Shown here: positions 35,562-44,618 of the stretch, one piece after another | How the letters are laid out: every line of letters starts with the position of its first letter | Numbering within the stretch: position 1 is the stretch's first letter | Notes under the pieces: generated by a model | Told to the model about the DNA's origin: nothing | Databases searched by the model: none | Seen by the model: the letters and a program-made list of their open reading frames with translations, nothing else | Source: Bacillota bacterium | GTDB taxonomy: Bacteria; Bacillota; Dethiobacteria; DTU022; UBA8154 | Assembly: GCA_012798755.1 (NCBI GenBank) | Contig: JAAZMP010000026.1 | Coordinates: 1 to 64,000, forward strand | Length of the DNA stretch: 64,000 nt | Direction of reading: 5' to 3' | Made by a program: the position numbers and the translations under genes

Positions 35562-36899
35562 TTATTGCTCGTCTTTTTCACGTATACGAATCAAAGGAGA
35601 TTTGTACTGCGTTCTTTGAATGGTTTCCGGGGGAACAAGATTTGCTTCCACGCGAATGTTTAAAGTATCCCTGACAATACTTTCGATTTTTTGTTTTAAA
35701 TCAGCCTGCTTTTCTTCCGGCAAGGTGGTCTCAATATCTACAGGTATGGCCGTATCGAAGCGAACTTGCTCGGGGCTGTCTTTTACAACTTGCATTTGTC
35801 CTGTCAGATGTTCTTTGTAATGCGTTAGGACTACATCGCGGATTGCCGAAGGATAAACGTTCATGGCTTTAAAAATAATGAGATCGTCAGCCCTGCCAAT
35901 GCAGCGGATTTTCGGAGATGTTCTGCCGCATGGGCAAGACATGCCTTCCAAGCGAACAAGATCCGCAGAACGATACCTCAAAATGGGCGTGGCTCCCCTG
36001 CTAAAGTTAGTATAAACAACTTCACCGACGACACCGGCCTCCCAGGGCAGATGTTCTTCTGTTTCCGGATCGATTAACTCAATCATCACATATTTTTGGG
36101 CATTGAAATGCATACCCGTTTCTTCTTCACATTCGCCCCACATAGCTGGCATTACATCTGCAAGCCCCATAATTTCCCGTACTGTCTTTGCATTCCAAGC
36201 ATCCTTTAGTTTTTGGCGAATTGCTTCTTCTCCCAAACCAGGTTCCCCGCCACCTATAATATTAGTAATACCTAAATCCCGGGGATCAACCCCCAATGCA
36301 TCTTGGCAACGTTCCGCTAAATAAAGGTTAAACGATACAGTGGCCTGGATTACATTACAATGGAGGTTTCTAATTGTTTCCAGCATCCTGGAAGTCGATA
36401 AATTACCGGGCCAAACGGTCATGGCTTCAATGTTCCTGATCCCTTCAAAATAAGATGATCCGCCGGCAAACAAAGGAATACCCGTGGTATGGGCAACAAT
36501 ATCACCTTTTCGCACACCTGCCGTATAGTATACATTGGCGATGGCGTCATTCCATATCCCCAGGTCTTTTTTGGTGGCCCCATAATAGACTGGCCGTCCG
36601 GAAGTACCAGATGAAGAGATCACCTGTACAATATCTTCTGTGTCCACAACCTGAATTTTACCCAGCGGGTTTTTCCGGTCAGTGTCCGCCTGGGCATCAC
36701 GGAGATCGTTTTTCGTTAAAAAGGGAATGCTTTTTAAATCATCCAGCGTTTTAATATCTTCGCTTTTAATGGAAGACAACCGATCTTTATAAAACTGAGA
36801 GTTGTTTTTCAAGTACTCCAAAAACGCGGGAAACTTACTGAGGCAATAATTCTGAACTTCCTGCCAAGGCATCGTTTCAAATTCTTTGTTCCAGTACAT
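35562..36899 (-). CDS. Phenylacetate-CoA ligase-type (PaaK-family) acyl-CoA ligase
   Basis: About 445 residues. The P-loop SSSGTSGRPVYYG lies near residue 86, and MGLADVMPAMWGECEE, TPILRYRSADLVRLEGMSCP and GRADDLIIFKAMNVYP follow, all typical of PaaK. The C-terminal PaaK domain carries QYKSPLIR. It forms a CoA thioester of an aromatic or other acid with ATP. ATG 36899 has AGGAGA nine bases before it; an in-frame start at 36929 lacks one. First gene of the carboxylase cluster. Confidence 0.9.
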   Translation of the reverse strand: MYWNKEFETMPWQEVQNYCLSKFPAFLEYLKNNSQFYKDRLSSIKSEDIKTLDDLKSIPFLTKNDLRDAQADTDRKNPLGKIQVVDTEDIVQVISSSGTSGRPVYYGATKKDLGIWNDAIANVYYTAGVRKGDIVAHTTGIPLFAGGSSYFEGIRNIEAMTVWPGNLSTSRMLETIRNLHCNVIQATVSFNLYLAERCQDALGVDPRDLGITNIIGGGEPGLGEEAIRQKLKDAWNAKTVREIMGLADVMPAMWGECEEETGMHFNAQKYVMIELIDPETEEHLPWEAGVVGEVVYTNFSRGATPILRYRSADLVRLEGMSCPCGRTSPKIRCIGRADDLIIFKAMNVYPSAIRDVVLTHYKEHLTGQMQVVKDSPEQVRFDTAIPVDIETTLPEEKQADLKQKIESIVRDTLNIRVEANLVPPETIQRTQYKSPLIRIREKDEQ

Positions 36900-37001
36900 T
36901 TTACAACATCTCCTTTTCCTAAATTTCATTAAGATACCATAAAAACAATTGTTATTTATATTTTAAATTAACAAACTATAAATTGATATACCTGTCATAG
37001 A

Positions 37002-37048
37002 TAAAAAATAAGATATGACTTTATCTGCAACAGACAATGCCATATCTT
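37002..37048 (-). terminator. Rho-independent terminator of the activase gene
   Basis: AAGATATG (37010-37017) pairs with CATATCTT (37041-37048). On the minus strand a T-rich run (ATTTTTTAT) follows. It lies 90 bases past the stop of the activase gene and ahead of the PaaK-type gene. Confidence 0.6.
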
Positions 37049-37137
37049 ACCTTGCCTTAAATTACCCGGAATTCGATCGCTTTAAAACTGTTAAATCATC
37101 ATGATTGAATCAATAAACCGGGCTGGTTGTGCCATAT

Positions 37138-40100
37138 TTATTTGGCCTTTGCCCTTTGGAGGAGGCGCTGTTTAGCCTGGAAGACCAAACTGCGGACAAA
37201 TTCCTCACGGTTGGCATTTTCTTTACCATCATAATAAACGGCAACCATAGGAAAACCCAGATCTTCACGCAACGAACCCATTTGGGATTCTACTACAGAA
37301 CCCGGCATACAGGTAAAAGGAGCTACAAAAACCGCACCATCAACATCAGTCTGGTGGGCCAGTGCGCATACCCTTCCTATGGTCATCGGAGGTTCCCCGC
37401 CATAATGATCGGAAACATATTTTCGCGAATAATCCCTTATTTCCCGGGGGGAAGGCTCTTCCAAGTGAGCCAACAGCTTATGTGCCGCCCGTGATAGCAG
37501 TTTTTCTTCCCTCTTGGCCAGGTGCAACGCAAAACCAAGCGCTACCTTTTGCAAATATTTTACCGCGGTTTTGTTTAACCTAAAAGCTGTACTGGCCTCT
37601 AAATAATTGATCAAAGCCGTGTAAGAAAATAATTCTGAGGCCGGTGCCAGAGAAACCTCTCCGCCTTCTGCTTCAATTTTCTTGATAATATCACGGTTAC
37701 AACGATCATCGAGACGGACATAAAACTCCCCTCCTACCAGGATGAGAGGTCTTTTTTCCTTTGATTTGGGAACCTGGGTAAATTCCTCGCAGGCTTCCCG
37801 CAATAATTTTTCCAGTGGCTGCAAATGCTTTTTAGTAAGAAGATGTATAGGGGAAAAACGGAAATTTTCCAAGATGTGCATTAACTTTTCCGAATACTTT
37901 TCAAATACAGCCTCGCTGGCTCCCTCGACTAATTCATAAGGCCTTGTGGCATGCAACATCTTATAAAGAATATCCATGGCAACCAGGCCATCGTAAACGC
38001 CTACAACAAAATTAAGGCCAAACCTTTTTACGGCGTCATCGTATTTAACAGCACAGATCCGTCGTTCGCCGAATCCTGCCCTGTTAATGATCAAGGATTG
38101 GGCAGGTGCATAAAGGCCATAACGGCAGGGGCCACAGGCCCACCCCTGGAAAAATACAGTTTTATCTAAGTCTTCTGCGTGACCATCAGTAAAAAGATAA
38201 TCCAAAAAATCCTGTACGTTCTGGATCATGGGCAAACATTCCTCACCGTTTACGAAGCGCCGGGCCAAAACCATATCCCTGTCCTTGCTGCGCGGCAGTA
38301 CATCGGCATCTACACCAAAAGCCCTGAATACAGCTGCAAAAACCCGGGAATGGTAAGTAGGTTCGGGAATCAAGATTTTTTCCCACTCATCATCTTTTAT
38401 ATTTTTTGTCCTGGAGGAATAAAAATCCGGTAAAGAAGGACTATCTTTGGTGCGGCAGGTATTCTTAAAAGCCTCCAGCCTGGTAATCATTCCCGCAGGT
38501 GCTGTATGTTCATCCAGCGTAAGACGAAGATAACCGGTCAGTTCCCCCAAAAAGTGCCGCAACATAGCGTTAGGACCACATTTAAAAGGATCCTGAAAAA
38601 CAATGTGCAGCAAGGGCAACCCGGTTTTTACTGTTCTTTCATTTAAAAAATTGATGAAATGAACCGTGGAAAGCATCCTTTGCAACTGTATAGGATAGAT
38701 ATTGTCCATGTGTTTCAGGAGCCCTTCGAGGCTTTTTTGGAATTCCTCTCTTTCATCATCAAGGACTGCATCGTGGATCTTCCCTTCAAACCAGCCTCGC
38801 AAGTACTCTAAAATGAAATCCTGCGGAACTGCAACCAGGCCCCTTTGGCGTGCATAATGAAAGGAACCTTTGGAAACATAGTCATCATATATCGTATAGG
38901 ATCTACCCAAAAAAACAGCTATTACCATATCGCTGTAGCTTTTAAGTTCATCCACAACACTTTGGCTTTCTTGGATCATGGCACTGCGAAAATTTTCCTG
39001 CGCGGCATAGCCCGCATCTACAGCTTTTTGCAGCTTTTCCTTGCTATAGCCGGCCCCCATGACTCTTTTAGCCACTTCTTCCAGTTGCAGGATTATTTTC
39101 TCACGGCCGCCTTTATAATTTAGCTGGGCATAAAGGAATTGTTCCGGTCCAATGTTAAGCGAATTGGCTACCGTCCCTTTGAGGGTTTGCAACAAAGAAC
39201 AGGTAAAGGAACGGGGCCAGTTGGGTGCCCAGGGAAGAGGCTCCATATCGACAACATCCGGAACAAAGATAAAATCCGGTTCCTTTTCCATAAGCTCCCC
39301 ATAATGCCCGATCAGGACTTCCATGGGGTAACACATTTCCGCTCCCAGATTGCCTTTACCTTTTTCTAAAGTATGCTCAGAGGTCTCTGACGAGAGAACC
39401 AATTCAGCTCCAATTTCCCTAAAAAAAGCGGACCAGAAAGGATAAAGCTCAAAAAACATCCCGCTCCGGGGCAGGCCTACACGCGGCCCCCCTTTTACAG
39501 GTTCCCCCGCGGAACGGGAAAAAAAAACATTCCTGCGTTCTATGTAATCAGGCAGATCATAGCCTTTTGATTTTTTTGCCAACCCGGAATAACGGCCGCA
39601 ACGATCGCCGTAAAGGAATTTGCTGCCATCAGAAAATTTTATGATATCGAGGGTACAATTGTGTTCATGTTCGCATTTAGCCTTGCACTTGCGCTTGTCT
39701 ACGGTAAATGTATGTAGGTTCTGCAAACTCCTAAAAGAAAAATCCCCTTGCTGGCCCATTTCACGGAACATTTTAGCAACAGAGGCACTGCCAATTGCTC
39801 CGGAAAGTTCCGGATACGGGGGAACAGTGATCTTTTGAGCACATTCAACGGCAAAAGCACTTGCCAAAGCGTGGTTTTTAGCCGTTGCTCCCGTAAAAAT
39901 GATTTTCCCCTCCAATGGTCTGTTTTCTACAGTTTTACTAATATAATTTCGTACGGAAGAATAAGCCAAGCTGGCCAGTTGTGAAGATAAAGGCAAGCCT
40001 TGGGAGGCTGCAGAAACAAGTGCCGTCTGGGAAAGAAGAGTGCAGGTATCGCCCAAGTCTATGGCATACTCGGCTTCAAAAGATCGTCTGGAAAACTCCC

Positions 40101-41484
40101 CTTCGATCTGAACGCCAAGCAATCCGGCCAAATTTTCCAGAAAAGTTCCAGTTCCTGCGGCACAAACGGGATTCATATTGTAATCATAGAGCACACCATC
40201 TTTAAGCTGTAGAAACTTGGAATCCTCCCCGCCAATTTCTATGATCGAAAGGGTACCCTTCTCACCACAAAGATATTTCACGCCCTCTGCCTGGCAGGTA
40301 ATTTCATCTACGGCATATTCCGCGTTCAAAATTTTTTGGGAAAGGAAACGCCCGGAACCTGTAGTGCAGGCAACAATAGGGGCATCCTGAAGTAATTGGC
40401 CGTACTTATGTTCTACTTTTTTCATCAATTCCAAAACTTGTAGTGCAGGGCGTCCGGCGGTAGGAAGGTAAATCCCTCCAATGTATCCCCCTGCAGCATC
40501 CAAAAGAGCACACTTGGTAGAGACAGAGCCGCAATCCACTCCTAAATAAACAGTGGAGAGATCATAATTATTTTGCTTAGGAGGAAAATCCATATATTCG
40601 ACTCCTTCGGGATCAAGGGATGGCAAGGGGTTTTCCGGCACATACTGCGCTTTCAAAAGGTTCTCCAAATTTAGGTTCCCGGTATTAATCCGGTCATTTC
40701 CCCGTGCCGCACCCAAAGCGTTAACATATTCATGATCAGAAGGTACAATCACCCTGACGGATAAATCGCGGCAGTACTCCTCAATATATTTCATAACGGC
40801 TTTATTATTGGCCACGCCTCCCACGGCGATTAAAGTTTCTTGATCAATAATTCTGTTCTGTGCTATGCTCGTGATAACCATATCAGCCAAGGCCTTAGCC
40901 ATACCTGCGGAAACTGCGCTTTGCGTGGCTCCCTCGTTAATGGCATGTGTCATATCCGATTTGGCAAAAACGGCACAACGTCCGGAAATCTTGACTGCTG
41001 CATCCGTTTCCAAAGCTATTTCAGCCAGCTCCCGATCATTATAACCCATCCTGGTAGCTTGCTGGTACCAAAAGGCCCCGCTACCCGCGGCACATTGACC
41101 GTTGCGGTTAAAAAATAGGACCCCGCCTTCCGGTCCAATTTCCAAATAATACATATTTTCATGACCCAAAGAAAGAACGGCGCAATTGTCCAGTTTGCCA
41201 AAAATAAGGCCGGCTTGAATGGCCTCTATTTCCAACAGAGGTTTAATGCCCACCTCCCTGGCAATGAGGGGCGCATTTGCACCGGTTAATCCACAGTAAA
41301 CGGATTCTTCTTTCCTACCTTCCAGAAGGTAAAAAAGACATTCCTTAGCTGCTTCTATAGGGCTGCCTTCTGTAGGCACAGTAATTTTTTTAATTTGTTC
41401 ACCATCCAGCAAAACTCCTTTCACAGCAAAAGTACCCAGATCCAAACCTAATCTGGGCAGTCTATTGCCTTCGTTGCTGTTCAC
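37138..41484 (-). CDS. Giant acyl-CoA dehydratase activase (double HgdC/BadF ATPase, DUF2229, HgdB-like)
   Basis: 1448 residues. Two ASKHA ATPase modules of the HgdC/BadF type are in tandem. The first (about 9-270) has LGLDLGTFAVKG, the cluster Cys in GQCAAGSG and GRCAVFAKSD. The second (about 320-590) has YLGVDCGSVSTKC, PVCAAGTG and DTCTLLSQ. Each keeps the two Cys that hold a bridging [4Fe-4S] cluster in HgdC. DUF2229 and an HgdB-like part (APFTCMPGSVVESQMGS) follow. Such proteins are widespread in Clostridia and are thought to deliver low-potential electrons. The actual reaction is unknown. No HgdAB dehydratase is in the window. GTG start with GAGGTGA. Confidence 0.9.
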   Translation of the reverse strand: MNSNEGNRLPRLGLDLGTFAVKGVLLDGEQIKKITVPTEGSPIEAAKECLFYLLEGRKEESVYCGLTGANAPLIAREVGIKPLLEIEAIQAGLIFGKLDNCAVLSLGHENMYYLEIGPEGGVLFFNRNGQCAAGSGAFWYQQATRMGYNDRELAEIALETDAAVKISGRCAVFAKSDMTHAINEGATQSAVSAGMAKALADMVITSIAQNRIIDQETLIAVGGVANNKAVMKYIEEYCRDLSVRVIVPSDHEYVNALGAARGNDRINTGNLNLENLLKAQYVPENPLPSLDPEGVEYMDFPPKQNNYDLSTVYLGVDCGSVSTKCALLDAAGGYIGGIYLPTAGRPALQVLELMKKVEHKYGQLLQDAPIVACTTGSGRFLSQKILNAEYAVDEITCQAEGVKYLCGEKGTLSIIEIGGEDSKFLQLKDGVLYDYNMNPVCAAGTGTFLENLAGLLGVQIEGEFSRRSFEAEYAIDLGDTCTLLSQTALVSAASQGLPLSSQLASLAYSSVRNYISKTVENRPLEGKIIFTGATAKNHALASAFAVECAQKITVPPYPELSGAIGSASVAKMFREMGQQGDFSFRSLQNLHTFTVDKRKCKAKCEHEHNCTLDIIKFSDGSKFLYGDRCGRYSGLAKKSKGYDLPDYIERRNVFFSRSAGEPVKGGPRVGLPRSGMFFELYPFWSAFFREIGAELVLSSETSEHTLEKGKGNLGAEMCYPMEVLIGHYGELMEKEPDFIFVPDVVDMEPLPWAPNWPRSFTCSLLQTLKGTVANSLNIGPEQFLYAQLNYKGGREKIILQLEEVAKRVMGAGYSKEKLQKAVDAGYAAQENFRSAMIQESQSVVDELKSYSDMVIAVFLGRSYTIYDDYVSKGSFHYARQRGLVAVPQDFILEYLRGWFEGKIHDAVLDDEREEFQKSLEGLLKHMDNIYPIQLQRMLSTVHFINFLNERTVKTGLPLLHIVFQDPFKCGPNAMLRHFLGELTGYLRLTLDEHTAPAGMITRLEAFKNTCRTKDSPSLPDFYSSRTKNIKDDEWEKILIPEPTYHSRVFAAVFRAFGVDADVLPRSKDRDMVLARRFVNGEECLPMIQNVQDFLDYLFTDGHAEDLDKTVFFQGWACGPCRYGLYAPAQSLIINRAGFGERRICAVKYDDAVKRFGLNFVVGVYDGLVAMDILYKMLHATRPYELVEGASEAVFEKYSEKLMHILENFRFSPIHLLTKKHLQPLEKLLREACEEFTQVPKSKEKRPLILVGGEFYVRLDDRCNRDIIKKIEAEGGEVSLAPASELFSYTALINYLEASTAFRLNKTAVKYLQKVALGFALHLAKREEKLLSRAAHKLLAHLEEPSPREIRDYSRKYVSDHYGGEPPMTIGRVCALAHQTDVDGAVFVAPFTCMPGSVVESQMGSLREDLGFPMVAVYYDGKENANREEFVRSLVFQAKQRLLQRAKAK

Positions 41485-41523
41485 GATATCACCTCGTTTT
41501 GCTTCTTTTAGTCAACTATTACC

Positions 41524-41553
41524 TTTATAACCTTTATTAGTTATAAGTGTCAA
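41524..41553 (-). promoter_or_regulatory. Promoter of the activase gene
   Basis: On the minus strand TTGACA (41548-41553) and TATAAA (41524-41529) are separated by 18 bases. It overlaps the region just after the lgt stop codon (41560) and lies about 40 bases before the activase start, so the activase is probably transcribed separately from lgt. Confidence 0.7.
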
Positions 41554-41559
41554 GCCAAT

Positions 41560-42312
41560 TTATTGCTTAAATGTCGAAATATACCTTTGCCCAAGCAAGA
41601 TACCTGCCCCGGCTATGATAAAAGCCCCTGCCATCAGCTGGGCTGGGGTTAAAATCCAAAAAGTTACTTCGCTTACACGAAAAAATTCTACGACAAAACG
41701 GTAAATTCCGTAAAGAATAAGGAACCAAACAAAAATAAAACCGGGGAAATGTTTGAGCCTTTGCAAATAGCGTAACAAAAAGAAAATCAGCAGCGCCGAA
41801 GCTGAAGCGTACAGCTGCGTAGGATGCCGGGGAAAATTATCTATGGCCGGGTAAACCAGGCCCCAGGGAACTGAAGTTATTTTTCCATAACAGCAGCCGT
41901 TTAAAAAACAACCTATTCGGGTGATAGCATAACCCAAAGCGATGAAAGGGGTAACAAAATCAAGGTATTTTAAAAACGAAAGCTTTTTGTAGTGGGTATA
42001 AACCAATCCCCCCAGCAAAGCGGCAAGCAAACCACCATAAAAAGTAAGGCCGCCCTCCCTAAAAGCAAACACCTTCCACCAAGGCTGGCCACGATACAAT
42101 AAATCCCAGTTTAACCAAACAAATGCCAACCGGGAACCCAACAAAGCTAAAACGATGACAATAATAAATATTTCATAAAGGTGATCGGGATCAATATTTT
42201 CAGAGGCAGCTTCTTTTAAGGACCAGATTATTCCTACAGAAAATGCTAAAAAGAGCATGGCCCCGTAGGAATAGAGTTCGAAACCGCCTATTTTACATAA
42301 AATTGGGTGCAT
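41560..42312 (-). CDS. lgt: Prolipoprotein diacylglyceryl transferase
   Basis: 250 residues, polytopic. The signature region GYAITRIGCFLNGCCYGKIT and PRHPTQLYASA carry the conserved Arg/Asn/Gly and the catalytic His-Pro-x-Gln. It adds a diacylglyceryl group to the lipobox Cys of prolipoproteins such as BtuF. AGAGGT precedes ATG 42312. The rnhA gene lies 18 bp upstream. Confidence 0.96.
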   Translation of the reverse strand: MHPILCKIGGFELYSYGAMLFLAFSVGIIWSLKEAASENIDPDHLYEIFIIVIVLALLGSRLAFVWLNWDLLYRGQPWWKVFAFREGGLTFYGGLLAALLGGLVYTHYKKLSFLKYLDFVTPFIALGYAITRIGCFLNGCCYGKITSVPWGLVYPAIDNFPRHPTQLYASASALLIFFLLRYLQRLKHFPGFIFVWFLILYGIYRFVVEFFRVSEVTFWILTPAQLMAGAFIIAGAGILLGQRYISTFKQ

Positions 42313-42330
42313 AGAAATTACCTCTGTTTA

Positions 42331-42768
42331 CTAAGAATTTGTAGGAACAGCCTGCCGGGCCAAATAGTCACAACGATTGTTGCGTTCATCATCGCTATGA
42401 CCTTTAACTTTAAACCACAGAACGTCATGTCGATGGCTGAGCTGTAACAATTCCTTCCAAAGATCCTGATTTTCCACTGGATCTTTATTTACAGTTTTCC
42501 AGCCGTTTTTCTGCCATTTATCAAGCCATCCCCTTCGGAAAGCATTGACCAGGTAGGCACTGTCGGAATATAGCTTTACTTTGCAAGGTTCTTTCAGGCA
42601 TTTCAAACCCTCCACAGCAGCCCTAAGCTCCATCTTCTGGTTGGTAGTATACCTCTCTCCTCCGGATACTTCCTTTTCTATTTTATTATAGATAAGAAGA
42701 GCCGCCCAGCCCCCCGGCCCCGGGTTGCCGCGGCATGCTCCATCAGTGTAGATGATTACTTCCTTCAT
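42331..42768 (-). CDS. rnhA: Ribonuclease HI
   Basis: 145 residues of type I RNase H. The catalytic acid residues are in TDGACRGNPGPGG, MELRAAVEGL, YSDSAYLV and NNRCDYLA (Asp, Glu, Asp, Asp). It degrades the RNA strand of RNA-DNA hybrids. AAAGGA precedes ATG 42768. Directly upstream of lgt, so probably cotranscribed. Confidence 0.96.
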   Translation of the reverse strand: MKEVIIYTDGACRGNPGPGGWAALLIYNKIEKEVSGGERYTTNQKMELRAAVEGLKCLKEPCKVKLYSDSAYLVNAFRRGWLDKWQKNGWKTVNKDPVENQDLWKELLQLSHRHDVLWFKVKGHSDDERNNRCDYLARQAVPTNS

Positions 42769-42862
42769 TCAACTTAATCCTTTCCATAATAACTTCACAA
42801 TTCCGCAAGTCCGCCAAAAATTCAAGCTTGAAGTTTACTGCTAAAGCCCATCGTTAAATTTT

Positions 42863-43534
42863 TTATCCCCGTCCTAGCCCTTGCCTACCCGGATCCAAGG
42901 CTTGTTTTACCTCCCGGGCCAGTTTTCTTGCCGCAGCGGCAACATCCGAAGCACCGACTACAGAGGAGATAACGGCAATCCCCGCAGCCCCTGCTTCAAT
43001 AACCGGTTTGGCATTGGAGGAATCTATGCCGCCGATCCCAACAACAGGTATGCTTACATTGCTGCAAATATTGGCAAGTGCCTGCAGACCGATAGGTTTT
43101 CCGGCATCGGATTTCGTCCCCGTTTCGAAAATTGCCCCCACCCCCAGGTAGGATGCCCCTAAAGATTGGGCCTCTTTGGCCTGCTGCAAGTTGCCGGCAG
43201 ATGCGCCCAGGATCATTCCGGAGGGCAGAAGACGAGCAGCCGCATAAAGAGGCAGATCGTCCTGCCCAAGATGGACACCGTCGGCTTCCACGGTAAGGGC
43301 TATATCCAGACGGTCGTTGATAATCAAGCCAACACCTTTTTCGCGGGTAAGTTTTCGTAATTCCCGGGCGGAAGCATAAAATTCCCCTGTGGTAACATCC
43401 TTTTCGCGCAGTTGTATGCAAGTAGCTCCACCGCTGATAGCTTCTTCAACTACCTCCCGGTGAGAACGGCCACGTGCCAAAAAACGATCGGTAATAACAT
43501 AAAGGCTAAGATCTAAAATGCCTTTCAATTGCAT
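42863..43534 (-). CDS. thiE: Thiamine phosphate synthase
   Basis: 223 residues of a TIM barrel. It starts LYVITDRFLARGRSHREVVE and has QLREKDV, LIINDRLDIA and ADGVHLGQDDLP, the substrate-binding loops of ThiE. It couples HMP-pyrophosphate to thiazole phosphate to give thiamine phosphate. The ATG 43534 has GGAG six bases before it; an ATG 12 bases further up does not. thiD is 108 bp upstream. No thiamine riboswitch was seen. Confidence 0.94.
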   Translation of the reverse strand: MQLKGILDLSLYVITDRFLARGRSHREVVEEAISGGATCIQLREKDVTTGEFYASARELRKLTREKGVGLIINDRLDIALTVEADGVHLGQDDLPLYAAARLLPSGMILGASAGNLQQAKEAQSLGASYLGVGAIFETGTKSDAGKPIGLQALANICSNVSIPVVGIGGIDSSNAKPVIEAGAAGIAVISSVVGASDVAAAARKLAREVKQALDPGRQGLGRG

Positions 43535-43642
43535 ATCACTCTCCATGCGGGATCAGCGAGCGACCAAGAATCACCCCGGGATCATATTTTTATGTCCCTA
43601 TCTATATTACCTTTATTCCGGTTCCCAGGCAAATTCATTGTA

Positions 43643-44470
43643 CTAATTTGTATCCCTAAGTTTTGTCCGGCATGTCCTAAAATGGTCCAAAGGCCCATGT
43701 CCCTGCCCGATATTCAATCCGTATGGAATGATCCTTTGCAGGTATTCCCGGGCCGCTTTAACCGCCAGGGGCACCGTTTTGCCAAGAGCAAGATGTGCAG
43801 CGATAGCCGAGGCAAATGTGCAACCGGTACCATGTGTATTCTTTGTAGCAATACGGGGTGCCCGGTAGTAGTAATATTTTTCACCATCGTAAAGTATATC
43901 CACTGCCTCTTTCCCTTTTGCATGCCCCCCTTTAAGCAAAACATAAGAAGGACCCCGGTTGTGGATAATACGGGCTGCCGATTTAAGATCAGCGGAAGTT
44001 TTAACATGATGCCCGCAAAGAACTTCAGCCTCAGGTATATTAGGGGTAATGAGCAAAGCAAGCGGGATGAGTTCCTCTTGCAATGTTTGTTGCGCACTAC
44101 TTTCCAGGAGCATATCCCCGCTTTTAGCAACCATCACGGGATCAAGCACTAATTTACGGATCTTATACTGTCTTAATTTGGCTGCAACGATGCCTGCGAT
44201 CTTTGCTTCTCCTAACATACCCGTTTTAACAACTTCTACGGGAAAATCGTTTAAAACAGCGTCTATTTGGGCATCCACCATTTCCGGTGGTAACATGTGC
44301 ACTTTTTCCACGGAAACAGTATTTTGAGCTGTAACAGCCGTTATAGCACTCAACCCATAAACGCCCTGGGCAGCCATAGCTTTCAAGTCAGCTTGGATCC
44401 CGGCGCCTGCTCCGGAATCAGAACCAGCAATAGCTAACACGCATTTTGGTAACCTTCTGTTGTTCTTCAT
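43643..44470 (-). CDS. thiD: Hydroxymethylpyrimidine/phosphomethylpyrimidine kinase
   Basis: 275 residues of the ribokinase-like fold. It starts with the HMP-binding loop LAIAGSDSGAGAGIQADLKA and ends with the ATP-binding GTGCTFASAIAAHLALG. It phosphorylates HMP twice for thiamine synthesis. ATG 44470 is the start closest to homology, with GGGAGG 14 bases before; a GTG or TTG choice is not better. Runs in series with thiE. Confidence 0.94.
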   Translation of the reverse strand: MKNNRRLPKCVLAIAGSDSGAGAGIQADLKAMAAQGVYGLSAITAVTAQNTVSVEKVHMLPPEMVDAQIDAVLNDFPVEVVKTGMLGEAKIAGIVAAKLRQYKIRKLVLDPVMVAKSGDMLLESSAQQTLQEELIPLALLITPNIPEAEVLCGHHVKTSADLKSAARIIHNRGPSYVLLKGGHAKGKEAVDILYDGEKYYYYRAPRIATKNTHGTGCTFASAIAAHLALGKTVPLAVKAAREYLQRIIPYGLNIGQGHGPLDHFRTCRTKLRDTN

Positions 44471-44618
44471 AAGTGCAAAACGAGCCTCCCTTATAAGCAT
44501 AGGCAGCAACCGATCAGAAAAATAATATCTCCATTTCAATTATACTACAAAAAAACCCTTTTTTAACATGGCCGGAATTTATTTTACAGCGTAATGAACG
44601 CTTTCTAACTGTATCGGC

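Noticed and set aside
35332-35619. 95-residue plus-strand frame between the ligase and carboxyltransferase genes
   Set aside because: It is antisense to the ligase end and to the short frame with the perfect ribosome site, and has no start signal.
37021-37042. Sigma-54-like promoter (TGGCA...TTGCA on the minus strand)
   Set aside because: GG to GC spacing is one base too long, and the sequence belongs to a terminator hairpin.
44471-44618. Thiamine riboswitch before thiD
   Set aside because: The CTGAGA and other conserved elements were not found.
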